Counted from the first letter of the stretch, positions 1 through 7,711 are shown. The stretch is 64,000 nt of DNA from RGIG9115 sp045128915 (GCA_045128915.1 JBGVIT010000008.1:1-64000); one strand, 5' to 3'. Numbers and translations: made by a program. The notes: generated from the letters alone by a model not told the origin.

Positions 1-38
1 TGCGTTTTTACAATTATGAAAGAATACAATTAAAAACA

Positions 39-69
39 AAACTGACACCGTTTGAAAAACGATGTCAGT
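39..69 (-). terminator. Hairpin terminator, minus strand
   Basis: CTGACACCG (from about 42) pairs with CGATGTCAG (to about 68) with one G·T pair. Read on the minus strand the stem is followed by TTTTGTTTTTAATT, as in an intrinsic terminator. It lies just downstream of the tiny minus-strand reading frame at 83–142, so that stretch may be a real short transcript. Confidence 0.55.
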
Positions 70-82
70 ATGTTGCTTAAAC

Positions 83-142
83 TTAATATTTATGCCATAG
101 GCACTCTTTTTTGTGCTGTCCGCACAAAATGGTGCAGTTCAT
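83..142 (-). CDS. Possible 19-residue Cys-rich peptide
   Basis: Minus-strand frame ATG(142) to TAA(83) encoding MNCTILCGQHKKECLWHKY. Support: a strong purine-rich Shine-Dalgarno sequence (AAGGGGGAA) sits 8–9 nt before the ATG, and a terminator-like hairpin follows the stop. The peptide has three Cys and three His/Lys-rich turns, with no signal peptide or membrane segment. I do not recognise the family. It could be a genuine small protein, a leader peptide, or the remnant of a larger gene. No strong sigma-A promoter was identified upstream on the minus strand. Confidence 0.35.
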   Translation of the reverse strand: MNCTILCGQHKKECLWHKY

Positions 143-328
143 TAAGCAATTCCCCCTTTTGTAATGTCAAATCTTATCTATAAAGACAAGTTGGTTATAG
201 CATATATAAAATCAAGTACATACCTTTTTTGTGGAAATAAAATTGACGGTTTTTCCACCTTAAATGTGTTATAGTGTTTACGGTGATATGTGTTAATTAA
301 AATATACAGCTACGAAAGGAGGAAACAA

Positions 329-529
329 ATGTATAAGAATAATGACAGTATTATAATGGAAAGAATTAATAACATTGCAAAAAAGGTGTACAGAGGAAAT
401 AAAAATGCACTTTTTATGTTAGTAAACGACCTTGAAGAATTCTTTGAAATGAATAAAACAACTGACAATGCATATATGCTGACATCAGATGAATTTGACA
501 AATATATAAATAATATTATAAACGGATAA
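329..529 (+). CDS. Small hypothetical protein, 66 aa
   Basis: A GTG 39 nt upstream is in frame, but the strong site AAAGGAGGAAACAA directly precedes the ATG at 329, which fixes the start. The 66-residue product is charged and predicted helical (N-terminal MYKNNDSIIMERINNIAKKV, then a Phe/Leu-rich stretch LFMLVNDLEEFF). It has no Cys, no signal peptide and no membrane span. The coding sequence is very AT-rich compared with genes after 2.4 kb. Family not recognised. A promoter-like TTGACG (243–248) lies upstream, but its match to a -10 is imperfect. A helical adaptor or regulatory protein is possible, but nothing in the sequence assigns a function. Confidence 0.6.
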   Translation: MYKNNDSIIMERINNIAKKVYRGNKNALFMLVNDLEEFFEMNKTTDNAYMLTSDEFDKYINNIING

Positions 530-592
530 TATAATTATAAAAAAATAAACATATCACCAAAATATTGCTCAATAGGGGATAGATATGTTTTC

Positions 593-621
593 TTGACTTT
601 TTGATTTTTTTATTGTATAAT
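593..621 (+). promoter_or_regulatory. Sigma-A promoter of the 696–2287 gene pair
   Basis: TTGACT (593–598), a 17-bp spacer and a perfect TATAAT (616–621). Transcription should start near 628, giving a leader of about 68 nt before the ATG at 696. Confidence 0.75.
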
Positions 622-695
622 AAAGGTAACATATCAAATTCTTTATATGAGCCAAAAGATAAAATGTGCTATAATAGAAAGGATGAGATTATGTT

Positions 696-1787
696 ATGGA
701 ATATGAAATCAAAAAACAAAAAAAGAGCAACAACGCGTTTAATAACACATCAGGTAATACATTAAGTAACACTTCTGTAAAGCCCATAAACAACAAAGAG
801 GCTAATAGTTTTGGCAATCAATATAATTTTAATAACACTAATGATGTTAAGCTGAACAGTAACAATATTAAGCCAAACAATGTTAGTAATAACGGAATTT
901 CTTTAAATAACAATACGCAAAAAACTGATTTTGATTTATCAAAACCAAAAACCAACTCAATCGACAAACCATTTAAGAGCCAATACATAAATAACTCAGG
1001 AAAATGGACGCAAAAAGCAGTTAATGACAACTTTGTTGAGTTTGATGATTACATAAAGGATATTCAAAATGAAACAGAATCATATATAAGCTTCAATAAC
1101 AAGCCTTTAAAAGTCAACAATGACTATATTGCCTATTTGAATGATGATGACAAAAAAATTACAGATGATTATACGTTGAAATCAGATTCATATGAAATTG
1201 ATGATAAGAAGGAACCTAAATTGACGGCGTGTAAATCTGTTGACGAAATCAAAGAAGTTTTAAATGAAACTCAGAAAAATATACAGAGAAAAGTCTGGAG
1301 ATATGGAGCAGAGAATTATTTAAGAAAACAAAGAGGGTTTGAAACATCAGCTTGGATGCTTGAACATGCATTGCAGGACAATCCGTCGGACATTGTAAGG
1401 AAAAACGATTCCAGGATAGCATATTTGATTAATAATGATAAGAATTATTTATCTGCATTAGATAATGTTATCTCAAATTCAAAGAACGGAGTAATAGATA
1501 CTAAGATAGAAGACGTAGTATTTGATGAGGGTGATTTGTATTTTTCTATTCATAGTGCCGATATATATGTTAAAGGATATAAACAAGATGATGGGAAATG
1601 GCTGATATATTCTCAATTAGAGGATATGTATGATTTTACAAAAATACAAACCTACATGGATAAATACCCTGATTTTTCTTTTGATCACCTAAAGGGAACT
1701 GTAGCCAATGATACTGCTGTTGTTTCACAAAAGCTGGGAGCTATAAATCCATATAAAGTAAAAGTACAATTCTATACTACGAGGTAA
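696..1787 (+). CDS. Hypothetical protein with Asn-rich N-terminus, 363 aa
   Basis: The first ~100 residues are low complexity (Asn, Ser, Thr, Lys; repeated NN and SN). They are followed by a folded-looking region from about residue 180 to the end with alternating charged and aromatic residues, including WMLEHAL, NDSRIAYLINNDKNYL and a C-terminal YVKGYKQDDGKWLIYSQLEDMYDF stretch that looks beta-rich. There is no signal peptide or transmembrane segment. The start at 696 follows AAAGGATGAG; an overlapping out-of-frame ATG at 691 is not used. The stop is 5 nt before the next gene, so the two form an operon behind the promoter at 593–621. AT-rich, unlike the housekeeping genes to the right, suggesting acquisition. 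I do not recognise the family; the modular layout (disordered N-terminus, compact C-terminus) resembles effector-type or surface-associated proteins, but that is inference. Confidence 0.65.
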   Translation: MEYEIKKQKKSNNAFNNTSGNTLSNTSVKPINNKEANSFGNQYNFNNTNDVKLNSNNIKPNNVSNNGISLNNNTQKTDFDLSKPKTNSIDKPFKSQYINNSGKWTQKAVNDNFVEFDDYIKDIQNETESYISFNNKPLKVNNDYIAYLNDDDKKITDDYTLKSDSYEIDDKKEPKLTACKSVDEIKEVLNETQKNIQRKVWRYGAENYLRKQRGFETSAWMLEHALQDNPSDIVRKNDSRIAYLINNDKNYLSALDNVISNSKNGVIDTKIEDVVFDEGDLYFSIHSADIYVKGYKQDDGKWLIYSQLEDMYDFTKIQTYMDKYPDFSFDHLKGTVANDTAVVSQKLGAINPYKVKVQFYTTR

Positions 1788-1792
1788 GTGTA

Positions 1793-2287
1793 ATGAAAGT
1801 ATTCACTATAGCGATTATAACATTCATTTTAATGGCAGTTTCTCTTTTGAGAATAGAATCTGTCCAAAACAAAGCAATAGATGTTTTTTGGGATGTAATT
1901 TCTTATCAGTGGGATAGCGAAGAAGCTGTTAGACAAGAGAAAATCAAAAAGCATGAAGTAGTCAGAGGTAAAGACACTGTATATATATGGAACAATCATT
2001 ATCATATATTAAATCATATGGGTGAAAAACGTTTTAGTATAAAGATAGAAGATGCAAGTGGTAATTTGTTGCGCCAAGTATCTTTATTTGATGTGAATAA
2101 GGGCCAATTTTATGTAATATCTGAGGATGGATATTCAGTAATTGATAAAAATAATCGTTGTAGAGTTTTTTTGCTGACAGATAGAAATATGATTGAGAGT
2201 AAATATATTGAATACTTGTCTTCCTACGAGGATTTTTCTGAAAGGGAAAGAAAGCATTTTGATAAAATGATAAAGAAACTGAAATAA
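1793..2287 (+). CDS. Hypothetical single-span membrane or secreted protein, 164 aa
   Basis: Begins with one hydrophobic segment (about residues 3–20, TIAIITFILMAVSLL). An extracytoplasmic domain of ~140 residues follows, rich in charged and aromatic residues (YIWNNHYHILNHMGEKRF, GQFYVISEDGYSVIDKNN). No lipobox Cys is present. The start lies 5 nt after the stop of the 363-aa gene, whose final codons supply a weak GAGG ribosome binding site, so translation may be coupled. Family not recognised. Its tight pairing with the upstream Asn-rich protein suggests that the two work together, for example as a protein and its membrane-anchored partner; this is inference only. Confidence 0.6.
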   Translation: MKVFTIAIITFILMAVSLLRIESVQNKAIDVFWDVISYQWDSEEAVRQEKIKKHEVVRGKDTVYIWNNHYHILNHMGEKRFSIKIEDASGNLLRQVSLFDVNKGQFYVISEDGYSVIDKNNRCRVFLLTDRNMIESKYIEYLSSYEDFSERERKHFDKMIKKLK

Positions 2288-2330
2288 TGTTTCATATTAC
2301 TGATTGTGTAGTTAAAAATACAAAATAATA

Positions 2331-2370
2331 GGACGTTTAAAAATGTATGCATTTTTAAACGTCCCTTTTT
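2331..2370 (+). terminator. Intrinsic terminator
   Basis: GGACGTTTAAAAATG pairs with CATTTTTAAACGTCC around a 4-nt loop, followed by CTTTTT. It ends the unknown operon on the plus strand. It also lies 2 nt beyond the stop of the convergent paaK-like gene, so it may act in both directions, although the minus-strand T tract is weak. Confidence 0.8.
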
Positions 2371-2372
2371 GA

Positions 2373-3674
2373 TTAATAAAGCTTTCTTTTATCAATTACT
2401 CTGACAGCCTTGCCCTCACTTCTTGTTATTGACTTTGGAGCAACAAGATGTACCTTTGCAACTATTCCGAGCATAGCTTTAAGCGCAAGAACTAAATCTT
2501 TTTCAATGGCGCTTACTTCTGCAACAGTATCCGAGAACATTTCAGGCGGCATTTCCACCTCTATATCAAACGTATCAGTGTTGTTTACGCGGTCAACGAT
2601 AATCTGGTAGTTTGCGGTCATTCCCTTGTTAAGAAGCACAGTTTCAATCTGTGATGGGAATACGTTTACACCTCGGATAATAAGCATATCGTCTGATCTG
2701 CCCATAGGCTTTGACATACGTATATGAGTACGTCCGCAGCCGCAAGGCTCTGCATTAAGAACGCATATGTCTTTTGTGCGGTAGCGAATCATAGGAAATG
2801 CTTCCTTTGTAAGAGAGGTAAATACAAGCTCGCCCTTTGAGCCGTAGGGAAGAACCTCTTCTGTTACGGGATCAATGATTTCTGCAATAAAGTGGTCCTC
2901 GTTTATATGCATTCCGCCCTGCTCTGAACATTCAAATGAAACACCGGGGCCTGAAAGCTCTGTAAGTCCGTAAATATCATATGCCTTAAGACCAAGTTTC
3001 TGTTCAATGTCCTGACGCATTTCCTGAGTCCATGCTTCTGCACCAAAAATGCCGGCTTTAAGCTTAAGCTGGTCCTGAATACCTGCTTCTATTGCAGACT
3101 CTGCAAGATATGCGGCATATGATGGAGTACAGCAGAGAATGGTTGAACCAAGGTCTGTCATAAACTGAAGCTGACGGTCAGTATTACCTGATGACATAGG
3201 CAGAGTAAGACATCCAACCTTATGTGAGCCGCCGTTAAGACCGGGGCCGCCGGTAAAGAGTCCGTAGCCGTAGCATACCTGACATACGTCCTCGTCAGTT
3301 CCGCCTACTGCAACAATAGCTCTTGCACAGCAATCTTCCCAAAGGTCAATATCGTGCTGTGTATAGAATGCAACAACTCTTTTTCCCGTTGTGCCTGAGG
3401 TTGACTGAATTCTTACACATTCATTCAACGGCTTTGCAAGCAAACCGTAGGGATATGCTTCTCTAAGATCATCCTTGCAGAGCATGGGAAGCTTATGTAA
3501 ATCCTCGATACCGTGAATGTCATCGGGAGTTATTCCTTTTTCCTCCATTTTTGCACGATAGTAAGGAACGTTTTCATAAACATGCTTTACTTGCTTTACC
3601 AATCTTTCACTCTGGAGCTTTTCAAGCTCCGCACGTGGCATGGTTTCGATTTCCGGTTGATAATATTTTCTCAA
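2373..3674 (-). CDS. paaK: Phenylacetate-CoA ligase-like adenylate-forming enzyme
   Basis: 433 aa, the usual size of the PaaK branch of the acyl-CoA synthetase (ANL) superfamily. Visible motifs: the ATP-binding P-loop IQSTSGTTGKRV, the YGLTELSGPGV adenylate-contact motif, the C-terminal hinge around RSDDMLIIRGVNVFPSQIE, and a C-terminal regulatory-type domain. A CGCG cluster (EPCGCGRTH) matches the conserved Cys-rich turn of this family. The enzyme would activate an aryl acid such as phenylacetate, or an indole/aryl acid from amino-acid fermentation, to its CoA thioester using ATP. The start is taken as TTG(3674), since the N-terminus aligns with PaaK starts; its ribosome binding site is only moderate (GCGGTGA). 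The gene is preceded by its own promoter and a structured, terminator-containing leader, so it is transcribed separately from the eut/arg operon upstream. The exact substrate cannot be read from sequence. Confidence 0.85.
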   Translation of the reverse strand: MRKYYQPEIETMPRAELEKLQSERLVKQVKHVYENVPYYRAKMEEKGITPDDIHGIEDLHKLPMLCKDDLREAYPYGLLAKPLNECVRIQSTSGTTGKRVVAFYTQHDIDLWEDCCARAIVAVGGTDEDVCQVCYGYGLFTGGPGLNGGSHKVGCLTLPMSSGNTDRQLQFMTDLGSTILCCTPSYAAYLAESAIEAGIQDQLKLKAGIFGAEAWTQEMRQDIEQKLGLKAYDIYGLTELSGPGVSFECSEQGGMHINEDHFIAEIIDPVTEEVLPYGSKGELVFTSLTKEAFPMIRYRTKDICVLNAEPCGCGRTHIRMSKPMGRSDDMLIIRGVNVFPSQIETVLLNKGMTANYQIIVDRVNNTDTFDIEVEMPPEMFSDTVAEVSAIEKDLVLALKAMLGIVAKVHLVAPKSITRSEGKAVRVIDKRKLY

Positions 3675-3713
3675 CTCAAATCACCGCTTTCTAAAAAATT
3701 ATACCTTAATAAC

Positions 3714-3858
3714 AAAAAACATCCACCTTTCTTTGACCAAGCAAAAGAGCGGTGGACGTTGATTATCCGGTTAATACCTTCAGTTAAGGACCGGTACAAT
3801 GCAGCTATCCATCGCGTTGGTAAACTTAAATATAAAACTGCTGAATAACATTGTACCC
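3714..3858 (-). ncRNA. Structured leader RNA upstream of paaK (candidate riboswitch with terminator)
   Basis: On the minus strand, downstream of a strong promoter, GGTACAATG (about 3850–3858) pairs perfectly with CATTGTACC (about 3792–3800). This closes a domain with inner CAGC/GCTG and CCA/TGG stems. It is followed by CCGGT…ACCGG enclosing CCTT…AAGG. Then ACGTCCACC…GGTGGATGT forms a hairpin followed by TTTTTTG at about 3714–3719, an intrinsic terminator placed about 40 nt before the paaK start. This is the architecture of a transcription-attenuating riboswitch or attenuator. I compared it by eye with T-box (no TGGNACCGCG), SAM, glycine, ZTP, THF, FMN, TPP, guanidine and preQ1 consensus elements and found no match. 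Confidence 0.6.
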
Positions 3859-3885
3859 ACTACCTTTCCAAAAAATATTATAAAA

Positions 3886-3914
3886 ACTATAACACATTTT
3901 TTTGCAGATGTCAA
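3886..3914 (-). promoter_or_regulatory. Sigma-A promoter of the paaK leader
   Basis: Minus strand TTGACA (3914–3909), 17-bp spacer, TATAGT (3891–3886). Transcription would begin near 3879, giving a ~205-nt leader before the paaK start codon. Confidence 0.8.
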
Positions 3915-3919
3915 GTATT

Positions 3920-4342
3920 TTATGATAAATAATTTATAAGCTCATCAATTCCCTCTCCTGTAACAGAGCTGATGAAGAAGATTTTCTTGCAGCCTGCAAG
4001 TCTCAGCCATCTTTCTGCACGTTCTATGTTTGCGTCAGGATGGTCAATCTGGGTTACAATACCCACAACCTCTCTTGTTGACGAACAAGTAACGTTCGGG
4101 GGATAAAGGCTGAAAGGCTCGGTTGAGCTAAGTAAAAGTCCGACCACGTCCGCCTCGTATGAATAAAGCGCAAGGGCATAGCCCAGATGCTTTGTTTCAG
4201 CATATTCTCCCGGTGTGTCAATCACAATATCGTGATGATTTACGTATTGGGTTTTGTGGTAATGGATTTTTTCTTTACGAAGAGCCTGAGTAAGTGTTGT
4301 TTTGCCGCAACCTGTACGGCCTACAAATATAATCTTTCTCAT
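3920..4342 (-). CDS. eutP: EutP/PduV-type GTPase
   Basis: 140 aa. Small Ras-like GTPase of the EutP/PduV family found with bacterial microcompartments. The P-loop GRTGCGKTT begins at residue 8. Switch II region is DTPGEY, and TQIDHPDA takes the place of the NKxD guanine-specificity motif. ATG(4342) is preferred over an in-frame ATG 18 nt upstream: it overlaps the stop of eutS (ATGA), and family members begin at MKKIIFIGRTG. Neither start has a strong ribosome binding site, so translational coupling to eutS is likely. In ethanolamine and propanediol systems this protein is thought to help microcompartment assembly or distribution. Here only one shell gene accompanies it. Confidence 0.85.
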   Translation of the reverse strand: MRKIIFVGRTGCGKTTLTQALRKEKIHYHKTQYVNHHDIVIDTPGEYAETKHLGYALALYSYEADVVGLLLSSTEPFSLYPPNVTCSSTREVVGIVTQIDHPDANIERAERWLRLAGCKKIFFISSVTGEGIDELINYLS

Positions 4343-4716
4343 GTCTTCGTTATGGGGCATACGCTGAAGTTGAGAGTATTTTCAAGATAATCAAGAATTT
4401 CCTTTACTGCTGCTTCAACCTCAGACACGCTTCCGGTAATAATCAAAGTACCGCTGAAACGGTCAACAAATCCCAAATCAACATTTGAAGTCTTGATTGC
4501 AAGGTCGCCTGCGATAACTGCAGTTTCAGCAGGGCTCATGGTAAGAATACCGATTGCCGCTCTTGAATAATCAACAGCAGGATCAAGACCGAGTTTTTTG
4601 TATATTATCTGGTCAGGGCCTGCAATTATGTGAGCAAGTGTAACCTGTTTACCAGGCACAAGCTCCTGAACGATACGCATTTTGCCGTCGGGGCTTACAA
4701 TATCTTTAAAATCCAT
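4339..4716 (-). CDS. eutS: EutS/PduU-type microcompartment shell protein
   Basis: 125 aa. A single circularly permuted BMC domain of the EutS/PduU type: N-terminal segment RIVQELVPGKQVTLAHIIAGP, then the BMC core (AAIGILTMSPAETAVIAGDLAIKTSNVDLGFVDRFSGTLIITG). These proteins form hexamers that tile the shell of bacterial microcompartments, with an N-terminal beta-barrel over the pore. A strong GGAAAGGA site precedes ATG(4716). It lies 24 nt after the HIT gene and overlaps eutP by 4 nt. No enzyme, signature or other shell gene of an ethanolamine, propanediol or choline compartment is visible anywhere in the window, so the gene is an orphan here. Confidence 0.88.
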   Translation of the reverse strand: MDFKDIVSPDGKMRIVQELVPGKQVTLAHIIAGPDQIIYKKLGLDPAVDYSRAAIGILTMSPAETAVIAGDLAIKTSNVDLGFVDRFSGTLIITGSVSEVEAAVKEILDYLENTLNFSVCPITKT

Positions 4717-4740
4717 AATAGTTCAATCCTTTCCTGAAAA

Positions 4741-5079
4741 TTAAGGCCAGCCAAGCTGTTTGCCGCCCATAAGATGAAAATGAATGTGGAAAACAGTCTG
4801 TCCTGCATCAGCACCGCAGTTGTTTATAATACGGTAGCCTTTCTCGTCAAGACCAAGCTGTTTTGCAATTTTCGGTGCAGCTTCAAATACCTTGGCTATA
4901 TGCATTGAGTTTTCTTCTGTTATTTTATCAGCACAGCAAATGTGCTCCTTTGGTATTATAATTACGTGTACAGGCGCCTGAGGCTCAATATCGTTAAAAG
5001 CATAAACATAATCGTCCTCATAAACCTTAACAGACGGGATTTCGCCCTTCATTATTTTACAGAACAAACAGTCATTCAT
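4741..5079 (-). CDS. HIT family protein (HinT-like)
   Basis: 112 aa. Histidine-triad nucleotide-binding protein with the motif HIHFHLM (H98, H100, H102) near the C-terminus and the N-terminal zinc-type CLFCKI motif. Enzymes of this branch hydrolyse adenosine 5'-phosphoramidates or aminoacyl-adenylates, releasing AMP. It follows proS by 21 nt in the same operon, which fits a housekeeping role in clearing acyl-adenylates made by aminoacyl-tRNA synthetases; that link is inference. Confidence 0.9.
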   Translation of the reverse strand: MNDCLFCKIMKGEIPSVKVYEDDYVYAFNDIEPQAPVHVIIIPKEHICCADKITEENSMHIAKVFEAAPKIAKQLGLDEKGYRIINNCGADAGQTVFHIHFHLMGGKQLGWP

Positions 5080-5100
5080 AATTAAACTTCCTTTCGGTAA

Positions 5101-6804
5101 TTAAAGGCTTTTGAAAATCTCAGCTGCAGCAGCTATTGCCTCGTCAACTGTTTTGAGCTGGGCTTCAGAGGCTGTTCTTTCCTTGTATTCAACAATGCCC
5201 TCGCCGATTTTCTTGCCTACTACTATTCTTACGGGTACGCCTATCAGGTCAGAATCCTTGAACTTAACGCCCGGACGCTCTGCTCTGTCGTCAAGCAGTG
5301 CCTCAATTCCCATGTCAAGAAGCTTTTCATAGATTTCTTCTGCTGCCTTCATCTGTTCCTCATCCTTGTGGTTTACGGGAACAACGCTTACCTGATACGG
5401 AGCGATTGATGCAGGCCAGATGATACCGTTTTCATCATAGTTCTGCTCGATTGCAGCTGAAATACATCTTGTTACGCCTATACCGTAGCAACCCATAATA
5501 ACCTGAGACATCTTACCGTTTTCATCAAGAGCCTTAAGTCCCAATGCATCTGAGTACTTTGTTCCCAGCTTGAATATATGACCAACCTCTATACCCTGAG
5601 CGGTTTTAATGGGCTTTCCGCATTTGGGGCAAGCATCGCCGGTTTCGATAAGGCGGATATCTGCTATTGTAAACGGCTCAAAATCTCTGCCTATGTTAAC
5701 GTTTTCAAAGTGATAATCTGTTTCGTTTGCACCAACTATGAAGTTTTTCATCATGCTGACTTCCTTATCGGCATATACGGGGATTTCGAGACCGATAGGA
5801 CCTGCAAATCCAACCTCTGCATGAGTAAGCTCGCGCACTATTGCAGGCTCGGCAAGCTCCAGATCGTCTGTGCAGCCAACGAGATTTTTAAGCTTAACCT
5901 CGTTGATTTCACGGTCGCCTCTTACCATTGCCGCAATATATTTATCATCAGCCTTGTATATGATAGTCTTTGCAAAAACATAAGGCTCTGTTCCCATAAA
6001 CGAAGTAAGCTCTTCAATAGTATGAGCGTTGGGAGTGTGAACCTTGCCAAGCTCTTTTTCATTGCTTTCAAAAGGCTTTTGTGCAGGTACACATTCTGCC
6101 TTTTCGTAGTTTGCCGCATAGCCGCAGTCGTCACAATATGCAATTCCGTCCTCGCCTACGGGAGATTTCACCATGAATTCCTGACTTCCGCTTCCGCCCA
6201 TAGCGCCTGAATCAGCATCTACTATTGTGAAGTCAAGACCAAGTCTTGTAAATATTCTGCAGTATGCATCGTACATTGCCTTATATGATTTATCAAGTCC
6301 CTCTGCTGTCAGGTCAAAGCTGTATGCATCTTTCATAACGAATTCTCTGCCGCGCATAAGACCAAAACGAGGACGTCCTTCGTCTCTGTACTTTGTCTGA
6401 ATCTGATAGAGAGTAAGGGGATATTCCTTATATGAACGTACTTCGTTTAATACTGTTTCAGTAAAAAGCTCTTCATGAGTTGGACCAAGGCAGAAATCTC
6501 TGCCGTTACGGTCGCGGAGCTTAAACATACTCTCGCCGAAAACCTCCCATCTTCCTGATGCCTGATAGCTTTCAGCAGGAAGAAGTGCAGGCATAAGCAA
6601 TTCCTGAGCGCCTGCTCTGTCCATTTCTTCACGGACAATGTTTTCAACCTTTTTCAATGTTCTCAGGCCCAGAGGGAGATATGAATATATACCTGCTGCA
6701 AGACGTCTTATCATTCCGGCGCGGAGCATAAGCTGATGGCTTACTATTTCCGCTTCTGCAGGAACCTCGCGCAGCGTAGGTATCAAAAGCTTTGACATTT
6801 TCAT
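5101..6804 (-). CDS. proS: Prolyl-tRNA synthetase
   Basis: 567 aa, the length of the bacterial type with an editing insertion. Class II motifs are visible: motif 1 around GIYSYLPLGLRTLKKVENIVREEMD, motif 2 TKYRDEGRPRFGLMRGREFVMKD, and motif 3 YGIGVTRCISAAIEQ. The INS editing (YbaK-like) domain spans roughly residues 225–395. An anticodon-binding domain follows (PYQVSVVPVNHKDEEQ…DDRAERPGVKFKDSDLIGVPVRIVVG). It charges tRNA-Pro with proline. The ATG(6804) start is preceded by GGAAAGGAT at ~10 nt. Transcribed with argC-argB upstream (21-nt gap) and HIT-eutS-eutP downstream. Confidence 0.97.
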   Translation of the reverse strand: MKMSKLLIPTLREVPAEAEIVSHQLMLRAGMIRRLAAGIYSYLPLGLRTLKKVENIVREEMDRAGAQELLMPALLPAESYQASGRWEVFGESMFKLRDRNGRDFCLGPTHEELFTETVLNEVRSYKEYPLTLYQIQTKYRDEGRPRFGLMRGREFVMKDAYSFDLTAEGLDKSYKAMYDAYCRIFTRLGLDFTIVDADSGAMGGSGSQEFMVKSPVGEDGIAYCDDCGYAANYEKAECVPAQKPFESNEKELGKVHTPNAHTIEELTSFMGTEPYVFAKTIIYKADDKYIAAMVRGDREINEVKLKNLVGCTDDLELAEPAIVRELTHAEVGFAGPIGLEIPVYADKEVSMMKNFIVGANETDYHFENVNIGRDFEPFTIADIRLIETGDACPKCGKPIKTAQGIEVGHIFKLGTKYSDALGLKALDENGKMSQVIMGCYGIGVTRCISAAIEQNYDENGIIWPASIAPYQVSVVPVNHKDEEQMKAAEEIYEKLLDMGIEALLDDRAERPGVKFKDSDLIGVPVRIVVGKKIGEGIVEYKERTASEAQLKTVDEAIAAAAEIFKSL

Positions 6805-6825
6805 AATTATATCTATCCTTTCCTA

Positions 6826-7698
6826 TTAATAGCGGTCACTCTTAATAAGAGTTCCAATACCTGACTTGGTGAATATTTCAAGAAGCAGGCAATGAGGAAT
6901 ACGTCCGTCAATAATATGAACACCTGTAACTCCCGCATCAATGGCATCAATACAGCCAAGCACCTTGGGAATCATTCCACCGCTTATAACTCCTGATTCA
7001 ATCATGTTTAGAATTTCGTTTTTATGTGCTTCAAATATAATATTGTCGCTGTCGTCCTTAACACCTTCAACGTCTGTGAGCAAAATAAGCTTTTCAGCGC
7101 CTACTGCTGCCGCAACAGCTGAAGCCACGGTATCAGCATTTATGTTGTAGCTGTTTCCGTCAGCGTCTGTGCCGATGGGGGCAACAACGGGAATGTATTG
7201 GTCTGATGAAAGAAGCTCAAGGAGATGCGGCTTTATATTTACTATTTCGCCCACATATCCAAGGTCAACATCTTTTCCATCTACCTGAGTGTATTTTTTT
7301 TCACATTCAATAAAGCTTCCGTCAATACCGCAGAAACCAACTGCCGTACCGCCTTTAGTATTGAGAAGAGATACAATTTCCTTGTTGGTTTTTCCCACAA
7401 GCACCATCTGCGCTATGCGCATGGTTTCCTTATCGGTTTTACGAAGTCCGTTAATAAACTCGCTTTTTACCTGATGACTGTTAAGCTCTGCGGAAATATC
7501 AGGCCCGCCGCCATGCACAACGATTGGGTTAAGACCTATAAACTTAAGAAGCGTAATATCCTCCATAACAGAGTTTTTAAGCTCTTCATTTATCATGGCA
7601 TTGCCGCCGTATTTGATTACTACGGTTTTGCCGCTGAATTTTTGTATGTACGGCAATGCTTCTATAAGTATGCCGGCTTTTTTAATAAGTTCTTCCAT
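6826..7698 (-). CDS. argB: Acetylglutamate kinase
   Basis: 290 aa. Phosphorylates N-acetyl-L-glutamate in the second step of arginine synthesis. Amino-acid-kinase fold: KTVVIKYGGNAM near residue 22 (phosphate-binding Lys), VVHGGGPDI substrate loop, NINADTVASAVAAAVGAEKLILLTDVEGV nucleotide site, and SGGMIPKV near the C-terminus. The start is ATG(7698), preceded by AAAGGACG. An upstream in-frame start at 7755 would overlap argC and add 19 non-homologous residues. It sits 13 nt after argC; argJ, argD and argF are not in the window. Confidence 0.96.
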   Translation of the reverse strand: MEELIKKAGILIEALPYIQKFSGKTVVIKYGGNAMINEELKNSVMEDITLLKFIGLNPIVVHGGGPDISAELNSHQVKSEFINGLRKTDKETMRIAQMVLVGKTNKEIVSLLNTKGGTAVGFCGIDGSFIECEKKYTQVDGKDVDLGYVGEIVNIKPHLLELLSSDQYIPVVAPIGTDADGNSYNINADTVASAVAAAVGAEKLILLTDVEGVKDDSDNIIFEAHKNEILNMIESGVISGGMIPKVLGCIDAIDAGVTGVHIIDGRIPHCLLLEIFTKSGIGTLIKSDRY

Positions 7699-7711
7699 GT
7701 GATAACGTCCT

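Noticed and set aside
3513..3848. Plus-strand open frame across the paaK start and leader
   Set aside because: Spans the structured leader and terminator of the opposite strand, with no recognisable domain and no ribosome binding site.
3714..3858. T-box riboswitch for the paaK leader
   Set aside because: No TGGNACCGCG antiterminator sequence or typical stem I specifier loop.
5578..6210. Long plus-strand open frame (about 210 codons) antisense to proS
   Set aside because: No ribosome binding site, Cys/aromatic-rich composition typical of antisense frames, and proS on the other strand is unambiguous.
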